Shown piece by piece: positions 29,530 through 36,483 of a DNA stretch of 64,000 bases. Numbering within the stretch: position 1 is the stretch's first letter; every line of letters begins with the position of its first letter. Both the position numbers and the translations under genes were made by a program. A model generated the notes under the pieces. That model did no database searches and had not been told where the DNA came from. It saw only the letters and a program-made list of their open reading frames with translations. The DNA comes from Brevibacillus laterosporus DSM 25 (GTDB lineage: Bacteria; Bacillota; Bacilli; Brevibacillales; Brevibacillaceae), in the NCBI RefSeq assembly GCF_002706795.1, contig NZ_CP017705.1:4749501-4813500 (forward strand). Direction: 5' to 3'.

Positions 29530-31065
29530 CTATTGTAATCTTTTTAGCGGTAATTCTGCTGGACCTTCTATAATTTCGCCCGTATAGGAAAACCTTGAGC
29601 CATGGCAAGGGCAATCCCATGTCCGATCGCCATGATTCCACTCTGTTTCACATCCTAAGTGTGTACAAGTTGTATCTACTATGTGTAATTGACCGTTGTC
29701 ATCCTTATAGGCACCAGCACGTTCCCCATTATATAGCACAACACTACCTTCCCCATTCGTTAAATCTTCTATTTTCCGATCAGGGACTTCAAGTTTCCCA
29801 CTAATTAAATGCTTAGCGACATCAAGATTTTGTACAAAGAATTCTTTCAAACTTGGATTAATAAAGAATCGTGAAGGCCGATATAAATCAATATAAGGAT
29901 TTTCCCTTTTTAACACGATATCTCGAAGAAGTAGTGCTGCGGCAGTTCCATTTGTCATTCCCCATTTTCTGTACCCAGTTGCCACAAGGACGTTGCGATG
30001 ATTGGCAGTAATCTCTCCAATATATGGGACTTTATCTAAGGTAACCAAATCCTGAGCTGACCAGCGATAGAGAATTTCATTCATGCCAAATACTTCATGG
30101 CCAAACGCTTCTAAAGCTTTATAATGTTCGAGTGTGTCTTTACCTTGACCGGTTTTATGACTCTCTCCTCCGATAAGCACAATGTTTTCACCGTTCATTG
30201 TTGTGGAACGTAGAGATCGTGTGGGCTGATCTGCACTGATATACATACCACCAGGAAATTCTTTTTCGGTTTTGACGGCAATCACATATGATCTTTGTGC
30301 ATACAATCGTGTAAAATAAAACCCCAATCCGTCGTAAAAAGGAAAATGGGAACAAGAAAGAACATAATTTGCTGTGACACGTCGACCTTCGCGTGTAAGT
30401 ACAGTTGGCTGATTGCCTTCTTCAAGATCGATGGCCATCGAATTTTCAAAAATAAGTCCTCCACTTTCAACAATCAATTGTACGAGCTTGGTTAAATAGG
30501 ATACAGGATGGAATTGTGCCTGGTTTTTCATCGATAAAGCTTTATGAATCTTTATATCAAAAGGGATGTGACTTATGAGCTCACCAGGGATATGTAGCTG
30601 TTGATAGGCTGTAAACTCTTGTTCCAGCTTATGGACGCACTCTTTGGTGGTAGCATAAATATAGGCATCCTGCTGACTAAAATCACAATTGATTTGATGC
30701 TCCTCAACAGTCTGCTTAATAAATTGGAGTGCTTCTGAATTGGCTTCGTAATACTGTCTTGCTTTTGTTCGCCCCATATGACTGATTAATTCATCGTAAA
30801 TCAAACCGTGTTGGGCTGTAATTTTAGCTGTTGTATGCCCGGTAGTTCCATTTAATAAAGTATCCGCTTCTAGTAAAGCAACTTTCAAGCCTTCTTTTAC
30901 AAGAAGATAGGCAGTCGTGATTCCAGTTATTCCACCACCTATAATAACGATATCTACCTCTAGGTCTTCTTGTAAGGATTGAAATGTCGGTAGTGTAACC
31001 GAATCTCTCCAGTAAGGCTCGGGAAAGCGTGGTAGTCCTTCACTTCCAATGTGATTATGTGTCAT
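29530..31065 (-). CDS. FAD-dependent oxidoreductase with C-terminal Rieske 2Fe-2S domain
   Basis: A 511-residue enzyme of the glycine-oxidase/DadA-like (DAO) family fused to a Rieske domain. The FAD site is VDIVIIGGGITGITTAYLL (residues 38-56), followed by an acidic strand end at LLEAD. The last roughly 55 residues hold the cluster ligands in CTHLGCETEW and DCPCHGSRF. The arrangement (DAO first, Rieske last) is a common Bacillus protein (YhfW-like) of unknown substrate and should be cytosolic. The start ATG at 31065 has a CGGAGG site. The gene stands alone between the rtp terminator and its own terminator, and I see no link to NRPS1. Confidence 0.88.
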   Translation of the reverse strand: MTHNHIGSEGLPRFPEPYWRDSVTLPTFQSLQEDLEVDIVIIGGGITGITTAYLLVKEGLKVALLEADTLLNGTTGHTTAKITAQHGLIYDELISHMGRTKARQYYEANSEALQFIKQTVEEHQINCDFSQQDAYIYATTKECVHKLEQEFTAYQQLHIPGELISHIPFDIKIHKALSMKNQAQFHPVSYLTKLVQLIVESGGLIFENSMAIDLEEGNQPTVLTREGRRVTANYVLSCSHFPFYDGLGFYFTRLYAQRSYVIAVKTEKEFPGGMYISADQPTRSLRSTTMNGENIVLIGGESHKTGQGKDTLEHYKALEAFGHEVFGMNEILYRWSAQDLVTLDKVPYIGEITANHRNVLVATGYRKWGMTNGTAAALLLRDIVLKRENPYIDLYRPSRFFINPSLKEFFVQNLDVAKHLISGKLEVPDRKIEDLTNGEGSVVLYNGERAGAYKDDNGQLHIVDTTCTHLGCETEWNHGDRTWDCPCHGSRFSYTGEIIEGPAELPLKRLQ

Positions 31066-31315
31066 CAGCTATCCTCCGTTTTTTTTACCTCTTATTGAAA
31101 ACAGTTGTTTCCAAAAACGAAGGGTTCTTATACCTACCTTGCTCAGGGAAGCTTATATAATCTTTTCACACGAATTGAATTTCTTTAGATTATAGCCATT
31201 AAAGCCTATTTGTTCTGGAATTGCTCCTGACATAGTTAAATAGGTCTGAGAATAGATACATGCTGACTTTGGATTTGTATGAAGTAAATCATATTCCAGG
31301 TCAGTTCCTGAAAAC

Positions 31316-31350
31316 TTAAAAAACCCAATTTCTTATCCAGAAATCGGGTT
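31316..31350 (-). terminator. Terminator of rtp
   Basis: AACCCAATTTCT (31322-31333) pairs with AGAAATCGGGTT (31339-31350), with a G-T pair. On the minus strand it is followed by TTTTTT, 19 bases after the rtp stop codon. Confidence 0.85.
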
Positions 31351-31368
31351 ATCCCTAACAAGCTTATA

Positions 31369-31746
31369 TTAATAATTATCTGCAACTGCTTTTCGTAAAA
31401 TCCCAATACATCTGTCTAAATCGGTTTTTACGTTTGCCTTATAGCGCAAGGCTGCTTCATAACCGCCGTTCGAAACAAAATGATAATAAACGACTTCCTT
31501 ATGCTTAGCATTCAGGTTTGGTTGAGATTTTTTTACCCGATACAAAATCCCATCCTCCACAAGATCATCAAGAGAACGATAAATTTCCGCGTGATTGGGT
31601 CTATAACCAAGATTTTTGAAGTCATGCTGTAAAAAATCGAGCATCTGTAAGGCATAACCCCTTTTCTTTTCTACCATAGTAATCAAATATAGTTTAAGAA
31701 AGGCTCTTTGTTTGATCAGAAACCCAGTGCTTTCTCGTTCTGACAT
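31369..31746 (-). CDS. rtp: Replication termination protein RTP
   Basis: A 125-residue winged-helix DNA-binding protein that, as a dimer pair on Ter sites, blocks the replicative helicase from one side and so arrests replication forks at the chromosome terminus. The sequence matches my memory of B. subtilis RTP closely along its whole length (STGFLIKQRAFLKLYLITM, RPNHAEIYRSLDDLVEDGIL, DLDRCIGILRKAVADNY). Length is also close (122 in B. subtilis). ATG 31746 gives the better match to the B. subtilis N-terminus; an in-frame GTG at 31758 would add four residues. The dimerising C-terminal helix is intact. Two Ter-like sites lie directly upstream, as in B. subtilis, so it probably represses its own promoter. 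Confidence 0.93.
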   Translation of the reverse strand: MSERESTGFLIKQRAFLKLYLITMVEKKRGYALQMLDFLQHDFKNLGYRPNHAEIYRSLDDLVEDGILYRVKKSQPNLNAKHKEVVYYHFVSNGGYEAALRYKANVKTDLDRCIGILRKAVADNY

Positions 31747-31771
31747 AGGGGATTTCACCTTCTTCCCATTT

Positions 31772-31795
31772 TTGTACTATGTACTAATTGTACAT
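31772..31795 (+). promoter_or_regulatory. Ter-like RTP binding site, rtp-proximal
   Basis: The core CTATGTACTAATTGTACAT matches the B-site part of B. subtilis Ter sites (CTATGTACTAAAT). The 24-base site is repeated perfectly and inverted at 31934-31957. It lies only 26 bases upstream of the rtp start codon, in the promoter region. Confidence 0.85.
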
Positions 31796-31933
31796 AAAAG
31801 GAAAAAATATACAAGGGTTTATTTTCCTTCCCTTATTAGCAAGTGAATTATATATTCTTGTTTAAACTGATAAGTATTGGGCTAAAAGGGGAAGAGTGAG
31901 CTTATACAAACCAATCTCTTTTTCTTGTTTTAA

Positions 31934-31957
31934 ATGTACAATTAGTACATAGTACAA
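31934..31957 (-). promoter_or_regulatory. Ter-like RTP binding site, distal and inverted
   Basis: Perfect 24-base inverted copy of the site at 31772-31795, 138 bases away. Upstream of the core it also has ACAAATTGTA, which resembles the A-site half (ACTAATTAAA) of a B. subtilis Ter site, so this may be the stronger of the two. Two opposed sites beside rtp is the B. subtilis TerI/TerII layout with wider spacing. Confidence 0.85.
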
Positions 31958-32132
31958 TTTGTTTTTAATACACTTTTGTATGCTTACCCGATTCTATTTA
32001 TATAATTTATATTGAACAATAACCTTCTTATCATCATAATACAAACCTTTGTTCTCATTCAAGAAAAATCCGAACTCTATCTTGAACAATTCTTTTATTG
32101 ACCTCTCGGCAAGTCTTGGTCCCTTTATTCCT

Positions 32133-32807
32133 TTATTCCTTCGTTCCTCTTTTCACCTGCCCCTCTAGCTTCCCTAGCTTTTGCAACGTCAATTGAACCG
32201 CAATCGCATCATCCAAATATCCAATTGGAAAGACATAATCAGGAATGATGTCAACTGACAAAATAAAGTAAAGAAGAGCACTACCAATCACAGCCTTCTC
32301 AAGTGGTTGAATCTCATCATGACAAAATTGGACATACATTTCTTTTAATTGATCAATAAATGGTCCTTCTCCATTCACATTCTTCACTTTTTCTTGAAAT
32401 TCTTCTGTAATAATTCTGCTCCCCTCTTTAGTCTGTGCATGCTTTTCGTATTTTTCTAATTCCTGTTGTACTTGCTCTGTTGTATATTTCCAGTCGAATA
32501 AACCGGATGATTCTAGAACTTTCTGAATGTTATCAATCGAGGTATGAATATCGGATGGTAGGGGCTCTTTAGAGATTGACATCGGATAACCAGCAGCCAA
32601 AAATAAACGATCTATCGATACATCAAGACACACTCCAATTTGCTCCAAATGCTTTGGACGAGCTGCTTGTTTCCCATTAATAATACGGGAAATGGTTGCG
32701 ACATTGATTTTTGACAGCTTGCTTAGTTTACGCATGGACATTGACCGTTCATGAAGCAACTTTTTAATTAAAATTCCTAATTGTGCCTCTTTTGACTCGT
32801 TTCCCAT
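32133..32807 (-). CDS. XRE-family HTH protein fused to a DUF1232 membrane segment
   Basis: A 224-residue protein. Residues 10-70 are an XRE/Cro-type helix-turn-helix (MRKLSKLSKINVATISRIINGKQAARPKHLEQIG). Residues 80-150 form a charged linker. The C-terminal part, ALLYFILSVDIIPDYVFPIGYLDDAIAV, is the DUF1232 (YkvA-like) signature with its D-x-IPD...GxxDD pattern. It could be a membrane-tethered regulator; target and ligand are unknown. The start ATG at 32807 has a GGGAGG site. It is divergent from the MntP-like gene. Confidence 0.82.
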   Translation of the reverse strand: MGNESKEAQLGILIKKLLHERSMSMRKLSKLSKINVATISRIINGKQAARPKHLEQIGVCLDVSIDRLFLAAGYPMSISKEPLPSDIHTSIDNIQKVLESSGLFDWKYTTEQVQQELEKYEKHAQTKEGSRIITEEFQEKVKNVNGEGPFIDQLKEMYVQFCHDEIQPLEKAVIGSALLYFILSVDIIPDYVFPIGYLDDAIAVQLTLQKLGKLEGQVKRGTKE

Positions 32808-33005
32808 TCCCCATCCTCCCTCATGTCAATTTATGAATGTTAATCTGTTTAGATAAAGTAAACATTGGGCACTGGCGATACGCACATTTTCTAAACGTTT
32901 TCGTAACATACAAGTAAGAAAAAGCTTTTTCATGATATAGATAATTCTCAAGTAGTAAAGGTAATTAACTCAAGTAAGTTCATCATAATAAAGGAGTGTC
33001 TTGCA

Positions 33006-33602
33006 ATGAATACTTTGTTGATTGTTGGTCTTGCTTCGTCTCCTAGTCTTGATCAAGTAGGTGCTGCTTTAGCATATGGTATAAGAGAACTTCATAATTC
33101 TAACGTAACAGCTATATGGATTCCTCTTATATACTTTCTTGTTAGTCTAGGTAGCATTTATTTCAGTCACTGGGTTTCACTTGTCATAGCTGGGTTCTTA
33201 GTAAGTGTGATTGTTAGTCAAATTATTTTATTAGCGATTGATCGAAAAAATGTGATGGTTCTTGAAAACATTTTTTCAAAACAGCTTTCGCATATAATAA
33301 ACCCTGTTGAATGTACCTATTGTCATCAAGCTGGTCAATTTAAAGTAATACACGCAACAATCTTACTACTTGCTTTTTCGGTTTATACCTTAGTAAATAA
33401 AATACGTGCTCGTTTTCATCATCTATCTGCCATTACGATCACTTTCACGGCATCCCTTTCAAGCTTTTTTACATTATGGATAAGTGTGACTTTGGGGCGA
33501 AAAGTGAGAAAGATAAAAATTTGCTCCTTTCATCTTGGAAAATTTGGAACCTTGATTAGCGGTACAATCATCATATTAAATATAATCGAAATGTTTATGT
33601 AA
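33006..33602 (+). CDS. MntP/YtaF-like integral membrane protein
   Basis: A 198-residue protein with about six hydrophobic helices and a short central loop containing CTYCHQ. The N-terminus LIVGLASSPSLDQVGAALAYGI resembles the ASSLDNFGVGxxYG signature of YtaF, a sporulation-associated relative of the manganese exporter MntP. The second-half repeat with the matching acidic residue is less clear, so transport activity is uncertain. The start ATG at 33006 has AAAGGAG seven to eight bases upstream. It is the only plus-strand gene here apart from the small secreted protein further on. Confidence 0.68.
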   Translation: MNTLLIVGLASSPSLDQVGAALAYGIRELHNSNVTAIWIPLIYFLVSLGSIYFSHWVSLVIAGFLVSVIVSQIILLAIDRKNVMVLENIFSKQLSHIINPVECTYCHQAGQFKVIHATILLLAFSVYTLVNKIRARFHHLSAITITFTASLSSFFTLWISVTLGRKVRKIKICSFHLGKFGTLISGTIIILNIIEMFM

Positions 33603-33636
33603 ATAGATATGCCTGTCTCTTTCATCATTCAAACGT

Positions 33637-33678
33637 AAATAGGCCGGCTTCCTGATAAGGTCAGGAGACGGTCTATTT
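33637..33678 (+). terminator. Hairpin downstream of the MntP-like gene
   Basis: AAATAGGCCGGCTTCCTGA (33637-33655) pairs with TCAGGAGACGGTCTATTT (33661-33678) with a few mismatches, 35 bases past the stop. The T-tract is short, so it is a moderate terminator candidate. Confidence 0.55.
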
Positions 33679-33721
33679 CAAAACAAGCAGATTCAAAAAT
33701 GTGCTCGAATCCTAAAAGGTT

Positions 33722-33991
33722 TCAATACGATGCCTTTTTCTCACTAGTCAACCATTCAGCAAGTTCCTCGGTCTGTGAGAGAGTGGCAATGGGGTCAAAG
33801 TACCAAGATTTATCACGCTTCCAGATATAGACACGATCATTCATCACGGCACTTAGATTCTTCCATATCGAATCCGTTTTCAAATCCTCAAGAGAACGCG
33901 TATCAGTTGTTAAAATAATATAATCTCCGGAAAAATCAGACAAAACCTCTTCGTTACCTGTTACAATCAAATCTGGTTCCTTAACTCCTTT
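33722..33991 (-). pseudogene. Remnant of an iron-siderophore ABC transporter binding protein (C-terminal piece)
   Basis: About 89 codons remain open after an in-frame TAG at 33992-33994. They read KGVKEPDLIVTGNEEVLSDF, continue through DYIILTTDT and end in RVYIWKRDKSWYFDPIATLSQTEELAEWL. This is the typical C-terminal lobe of FhuD/FeuA-like substrate-binding lipoproteins, which are about 300 residues long. The signal peptide, lipobox and first lobe are missing, and no permease or ATPase gene is nearby. Expression as a functional binding protein is unlikely. It marks a lost siderophore uptake system. Confidence 0.75.
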
Positions 33992-34144
33992 CTATGAGTA
34001 CTCAGATGAAAAAATATGTTCTACTATTTTAAAGTATTATCAGCAAGTCTTTTTGTCTGTATCCTCATTGATATAATCCACAATTTACCTTTCTACTTTG
34101 ATGCAACCGATAAAAAATTCAGCCAAGTTTATTTTCTCTAATTA

Positions 34145-34173
34145 TTGACATATATGTTAAATATTTGAATATA
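34145..34173 (+). promoter_or_regulatory. Sigma-A-like promoter of the DUF3221-type gene
   Basis: TTGACA (34145-34150), a 17-base spacer and AATATA (34168-34173) lie 70 bases before the start codon. The next gene has AAGGAGG at 34226-34232. Confidence 0.6.
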
Positions 34174-34242
34174 TAAAGGTTTTTAGGAGTGGAAAAAGAA
34201 ATTCTACTATGTACGTACAAAATATAAGGAGGAGACATAATT

Positions 34243-34650
34243 ATGAAAATGTCAAAAAACAAATTAATAGCGGCAGTAACTACTCTTACATTAGGATTCG
34301 GATTTACGATGGGAGTAGCACCAGCTTTTGCGGATTCAAACCAATCCGCATTACAGCATGCTTCTATCTCTTCTATTGAGAAAGAGGAACAACAGCCTTT
34401 CACCGGCTACGTTATTTCTATTGATGATATGTATATGGTTGTGGCAAATACTTCTACACAAGAAGAAGCACTTTCCTATAAAGATAATTGGTGGGAATTA
34501 GCATCTCAAAATAAAATTATAAGAGTTCCCGTATCTACTAATGACGATTTTGCTGTGGGTGAAAAGTTGAATGTATTTGCAACAGCATGGACTTGGTCAA
34601 TTCCACCAATAGCACTTGCCTCAAAGATTGAAAAAATAGCGGATAAATAG
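34243..34650 (+). CDS. Small secreted DUF3221-type (YobA-like) protein
   Basis: A 135-residue exported protein. The first 30 residues are a classic signal peptide (MKMSKNKLIAAVTT, hydrophobic core, cleavage after APAFA). The mature part begins with a Ser/Gln-rich stretch and then GYVISIDDMYMVVANTS, the opening strand pattern of DUF3221 proteins. It ends VGEKLNVFATAWTWSIPPIALASKIEKI, a beta-barrel-like strand set. Function is unknown. It is convergent with the toxin A gene, and a shared hairpin lies between their stops. The start follows a perfect AAGGAGG site. Confidence 0.75.
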   Translation: MKMSKNKLIAAVTTLTLGFGFTMGVAPAFADSNQSALQHASISSIEKEEQQPFTGYVISIDDMYMVVANTSTQEEALSYKDNWWELASQNKIIRVPVSTNDDFAVGEKLNVFATAWTWSIPPIALASKIEKIADK

Positions 34651-34707
34651 GGTTTTTGGTAAGGTTCAGTTGTCTTTTGAGGACCAATTTGTTGTAAACG
34701 TAAGATA

Positions 34708-34733
34708 GGCCCCTTTTCAATTTGAAAGGGGCT
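34708..34733. terminator. Bidirectional hairpin between the secreted protein and toxin A genes
   Basis: GGCCCCTTTTCAA pairs with TTGAAAGGGGCT around a minimal loop. It lies 57 bases past the plus-strand stop and 18 bases past the toxin A stop. The plus strand continues CTTCCTTTG, so termination is better in that direction. Confidence 0.65.
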
Positions 34734-34751
34734 CTTCCTTTGAGATATGAT

Positions 34752-36254
34752 TTATTTTTTCTGTTTTTCTGATACTAACTCAGTTTCTATATTGACTACA
34801 ATCTTACCATTTAAAACAATACCTTTAACATTTATAATTTTATAAGTAGAATCTCTTTTTAATAATAACTCAAGCCAGCTATTATCCATGTAAATTGCAG
34901 GAGTCCCTTTTGGAAGTTTCATTTGTATCAGGATTGATTCTTGATTTCCACCTAAAGGAACATTATTAAGAGCTAGTGATGTGCTAATAAACCCTTTATC
35001 CGTTTTTATTTTACCTTCTAATTTCTTTAGCTTATTAATTGCATCATGATTAACATTTCCATCCTTGGTGAATAGAGACCCAGTTGGAAGAGCAAATTCC
35101 CTTTCATCAGTTCTTCGATATACAATAAGATCATTAGGAAGCTTTGCTTCTTCTTTTTTAAAGAGACTATCGATCCCATGAATGAACATATCAATATCAG
35201 AAATTCCGGGATGTTTGTCAACCCCTCTTAAAATCCTATTTAACATTGGGCCATATGCTACATAACCATCCATAAATTTTTTGTCTTCTTTTGTCACTAC
35301 AGTATCCGAAAGTTTTATTTTAGCTCCAAATTCTTTAGCAGCATCTATATCACTTTTAAAGTCTAATGGAGTTGTTTGTTTTTCCTTTACTTGAGTATTA
35401 ATTTCATTAAATCCTTTTTTGCTCATGTCATCCATGTACCTGAACATTTCTGGTGCATAAGCTTTTAATACAGGTCGATAGCTAGGTTCATAATAATACG
35501 AAAATGCTTGTGCAAACACCTCTCGAAATTCATTGATGTGTTCTTTCACATATGTGGTATCAAACTCACCTTCATGAGGAGGTAGATGTGAAAGGAGTAA
35601 CGCGCTTGCATCTTCGTCTGCTTTTGCTTGATGTACAGCTTCTAAAAACGTTTCATTTACAAAAGTATTTTCTCCTAACGTGTCACGAGCGATTGCTTTT
35701 CCTACCTCATAATATACCTCTTTGCTTTTGGTGTGGCTTTCCGAATACTCTTCTGTATGGATAATCAGAGCTGGGTTTTTACCACCTATTGAAAATACAA
35801 AATGAGAATCTAAGGAAACTTCATTTCCTTCGCTATCTTTTATCTGCTTTTCTTTTTCACTGATATCCCGGACAGTAGGATTTTCTGCAATACTTTTATC
35901 TGTCAGATGAATTTTTCCTCCCACCTTTTCATACATTTCCAATACTTCAGGCGAAAGTTTTTTTAATAGGGCTTGGGTATCTTGTAATCGTTGTTCTTCT
36001 TCACTGTTAAACTCTGTTGTTACAATTCCTTTACTAATTTCTTTCATTCTTTCTTCTCTGGCTTTTTTCTCTCGCTCTTTCTTTTCTTTATCTTCTTTCT
36101 CTTTTTTTTCTTTATCCTCTTTCTTTTTATCTTCTACATCATGTATTCCATTTGCGGCATGAGTAATATAGGAAAACGCTGGAGAAGTGGCTGTTAAAGC
36201 CAATAGCATCGTAGTTGTACCCAGGACTTTCAGCATTTTATTTCTGTGTTGCAT
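34752..36254 (-). CDS. Toxin A component: lethal-factor-like N-domain plus ADP-ribosyltransferase
   Basis: A 500-residue secreted enzyme component of an A-B binary toxin. Residues 1-34 are a signal peptide. Residues 41-70 form a Lys/Glu-rich charged helix. Residues about 80-270 resemble the PA-binding domain of anthrax lethal factor; the zinc motif is absent (YYEVGKAIA). Residues 300-495 are an ADP-ribosyltransferase fold of the Vip2/iota-a/Certhrax type, with the NAD-binding arginine in VYRR (380-381) and STS in GFISTSL (424-426). At the catalytic turn the sequence is S-W-L-E-L-L (E462). The second glutamate is kept, but the first residue of the ExE/QxE pair is Trp460. ATG 36254 has a perfect AAGGAGG site. 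The PA-like B gene lies directly upstream. Confidence 0.85.
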   Translation of the reverse strand: MQHRNKMLKVLGTTTMLLALTATSPAFSYITHAANGIHDVEDKKKEDKEKKEKEDKEKKEREKKAREERMKEISKGIVTTEFNSEEEQRLQDTQALLKKLSPEVLEMYEKVGGKIHLTDKSIAENPTVRDISEKEKQIKDSEGNEVSLDSHFVFSIGGKNPALIIHTEEYSESHTKSKEVYYEVGKAIARDTLGENTFVNETFLEAVHQAKADEDASALLLSHLPPHEGEFDTTYVKEHINEFREVFAQAFSYYYEPSYRPVLKAYAPEMFRYMDDMSKKGFNEINTQVKEKQTTPLDFKSDIDAAKEFGAKIKLSDTVVTKEDKKFMDGYVAYGPMLNRILRGVDKHPGISDIDMFIHGIDSLFKKEEAKLPNDLIVYRRTDEREFALPTGSLFTKDGNVNHDAINKLKKLEGKIKTDKGFISTSLALNNVPLGGNQESILIQMKLPKGTPAIYMDNSWLELLLKRDSTYKIINVKGIVLNGKIVVNIETELVSEKQKK

Positions 36255-36354
36255 CTAAATTCCTCCTTACAGGTAGTAAATCCTAGAAGATAGTTGGGTC
36301 TAAATAGACAGTGAAAAATAGATCAATGTCTATCCGTGCACTCGAAGAAAAACA

Positions 36355-36403
36355 ACCCTCTTTTTTAGTACATCTAATATGTGATTACTAGGTAAAAGAG
36401 GGC
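36355..36403 (-). terminator. Terminator between toxin B and toxin A genes
   Basis: ACCCTCTTTTTTA (36355-36367) pairs with TAAAAGAGGGC (36393-36403). On the minus strand the stem is followed by GTTGTTTTTC. It lies about 80 bases past the toxin B stop, so the two toxin genes probably have separate transcripts or uneven levels. Confidence 0.7.
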
Positions 36404-36483
36404 TATTTTTGACATCTATGGTATAGAGAGAGGCTAATTTATCAACTTCAGTTCATTTCACTGTACAAACGTTGACTGGCAAT

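Noticed and set aside
31369..31758. PadR-type regulator instead of RTP
   Set aside because: Winged-helix proteins look alike, but the near full-length match to B. subtilis RTP and the adjacent Ter-like sites decide for RTP.
36050..36140. Low-complexity TCTTTCTTT tract as a microsatellite or regulatory repeat
   Set aside because: It encodes the Lys/Glu-rich segment of toxin A in frame.
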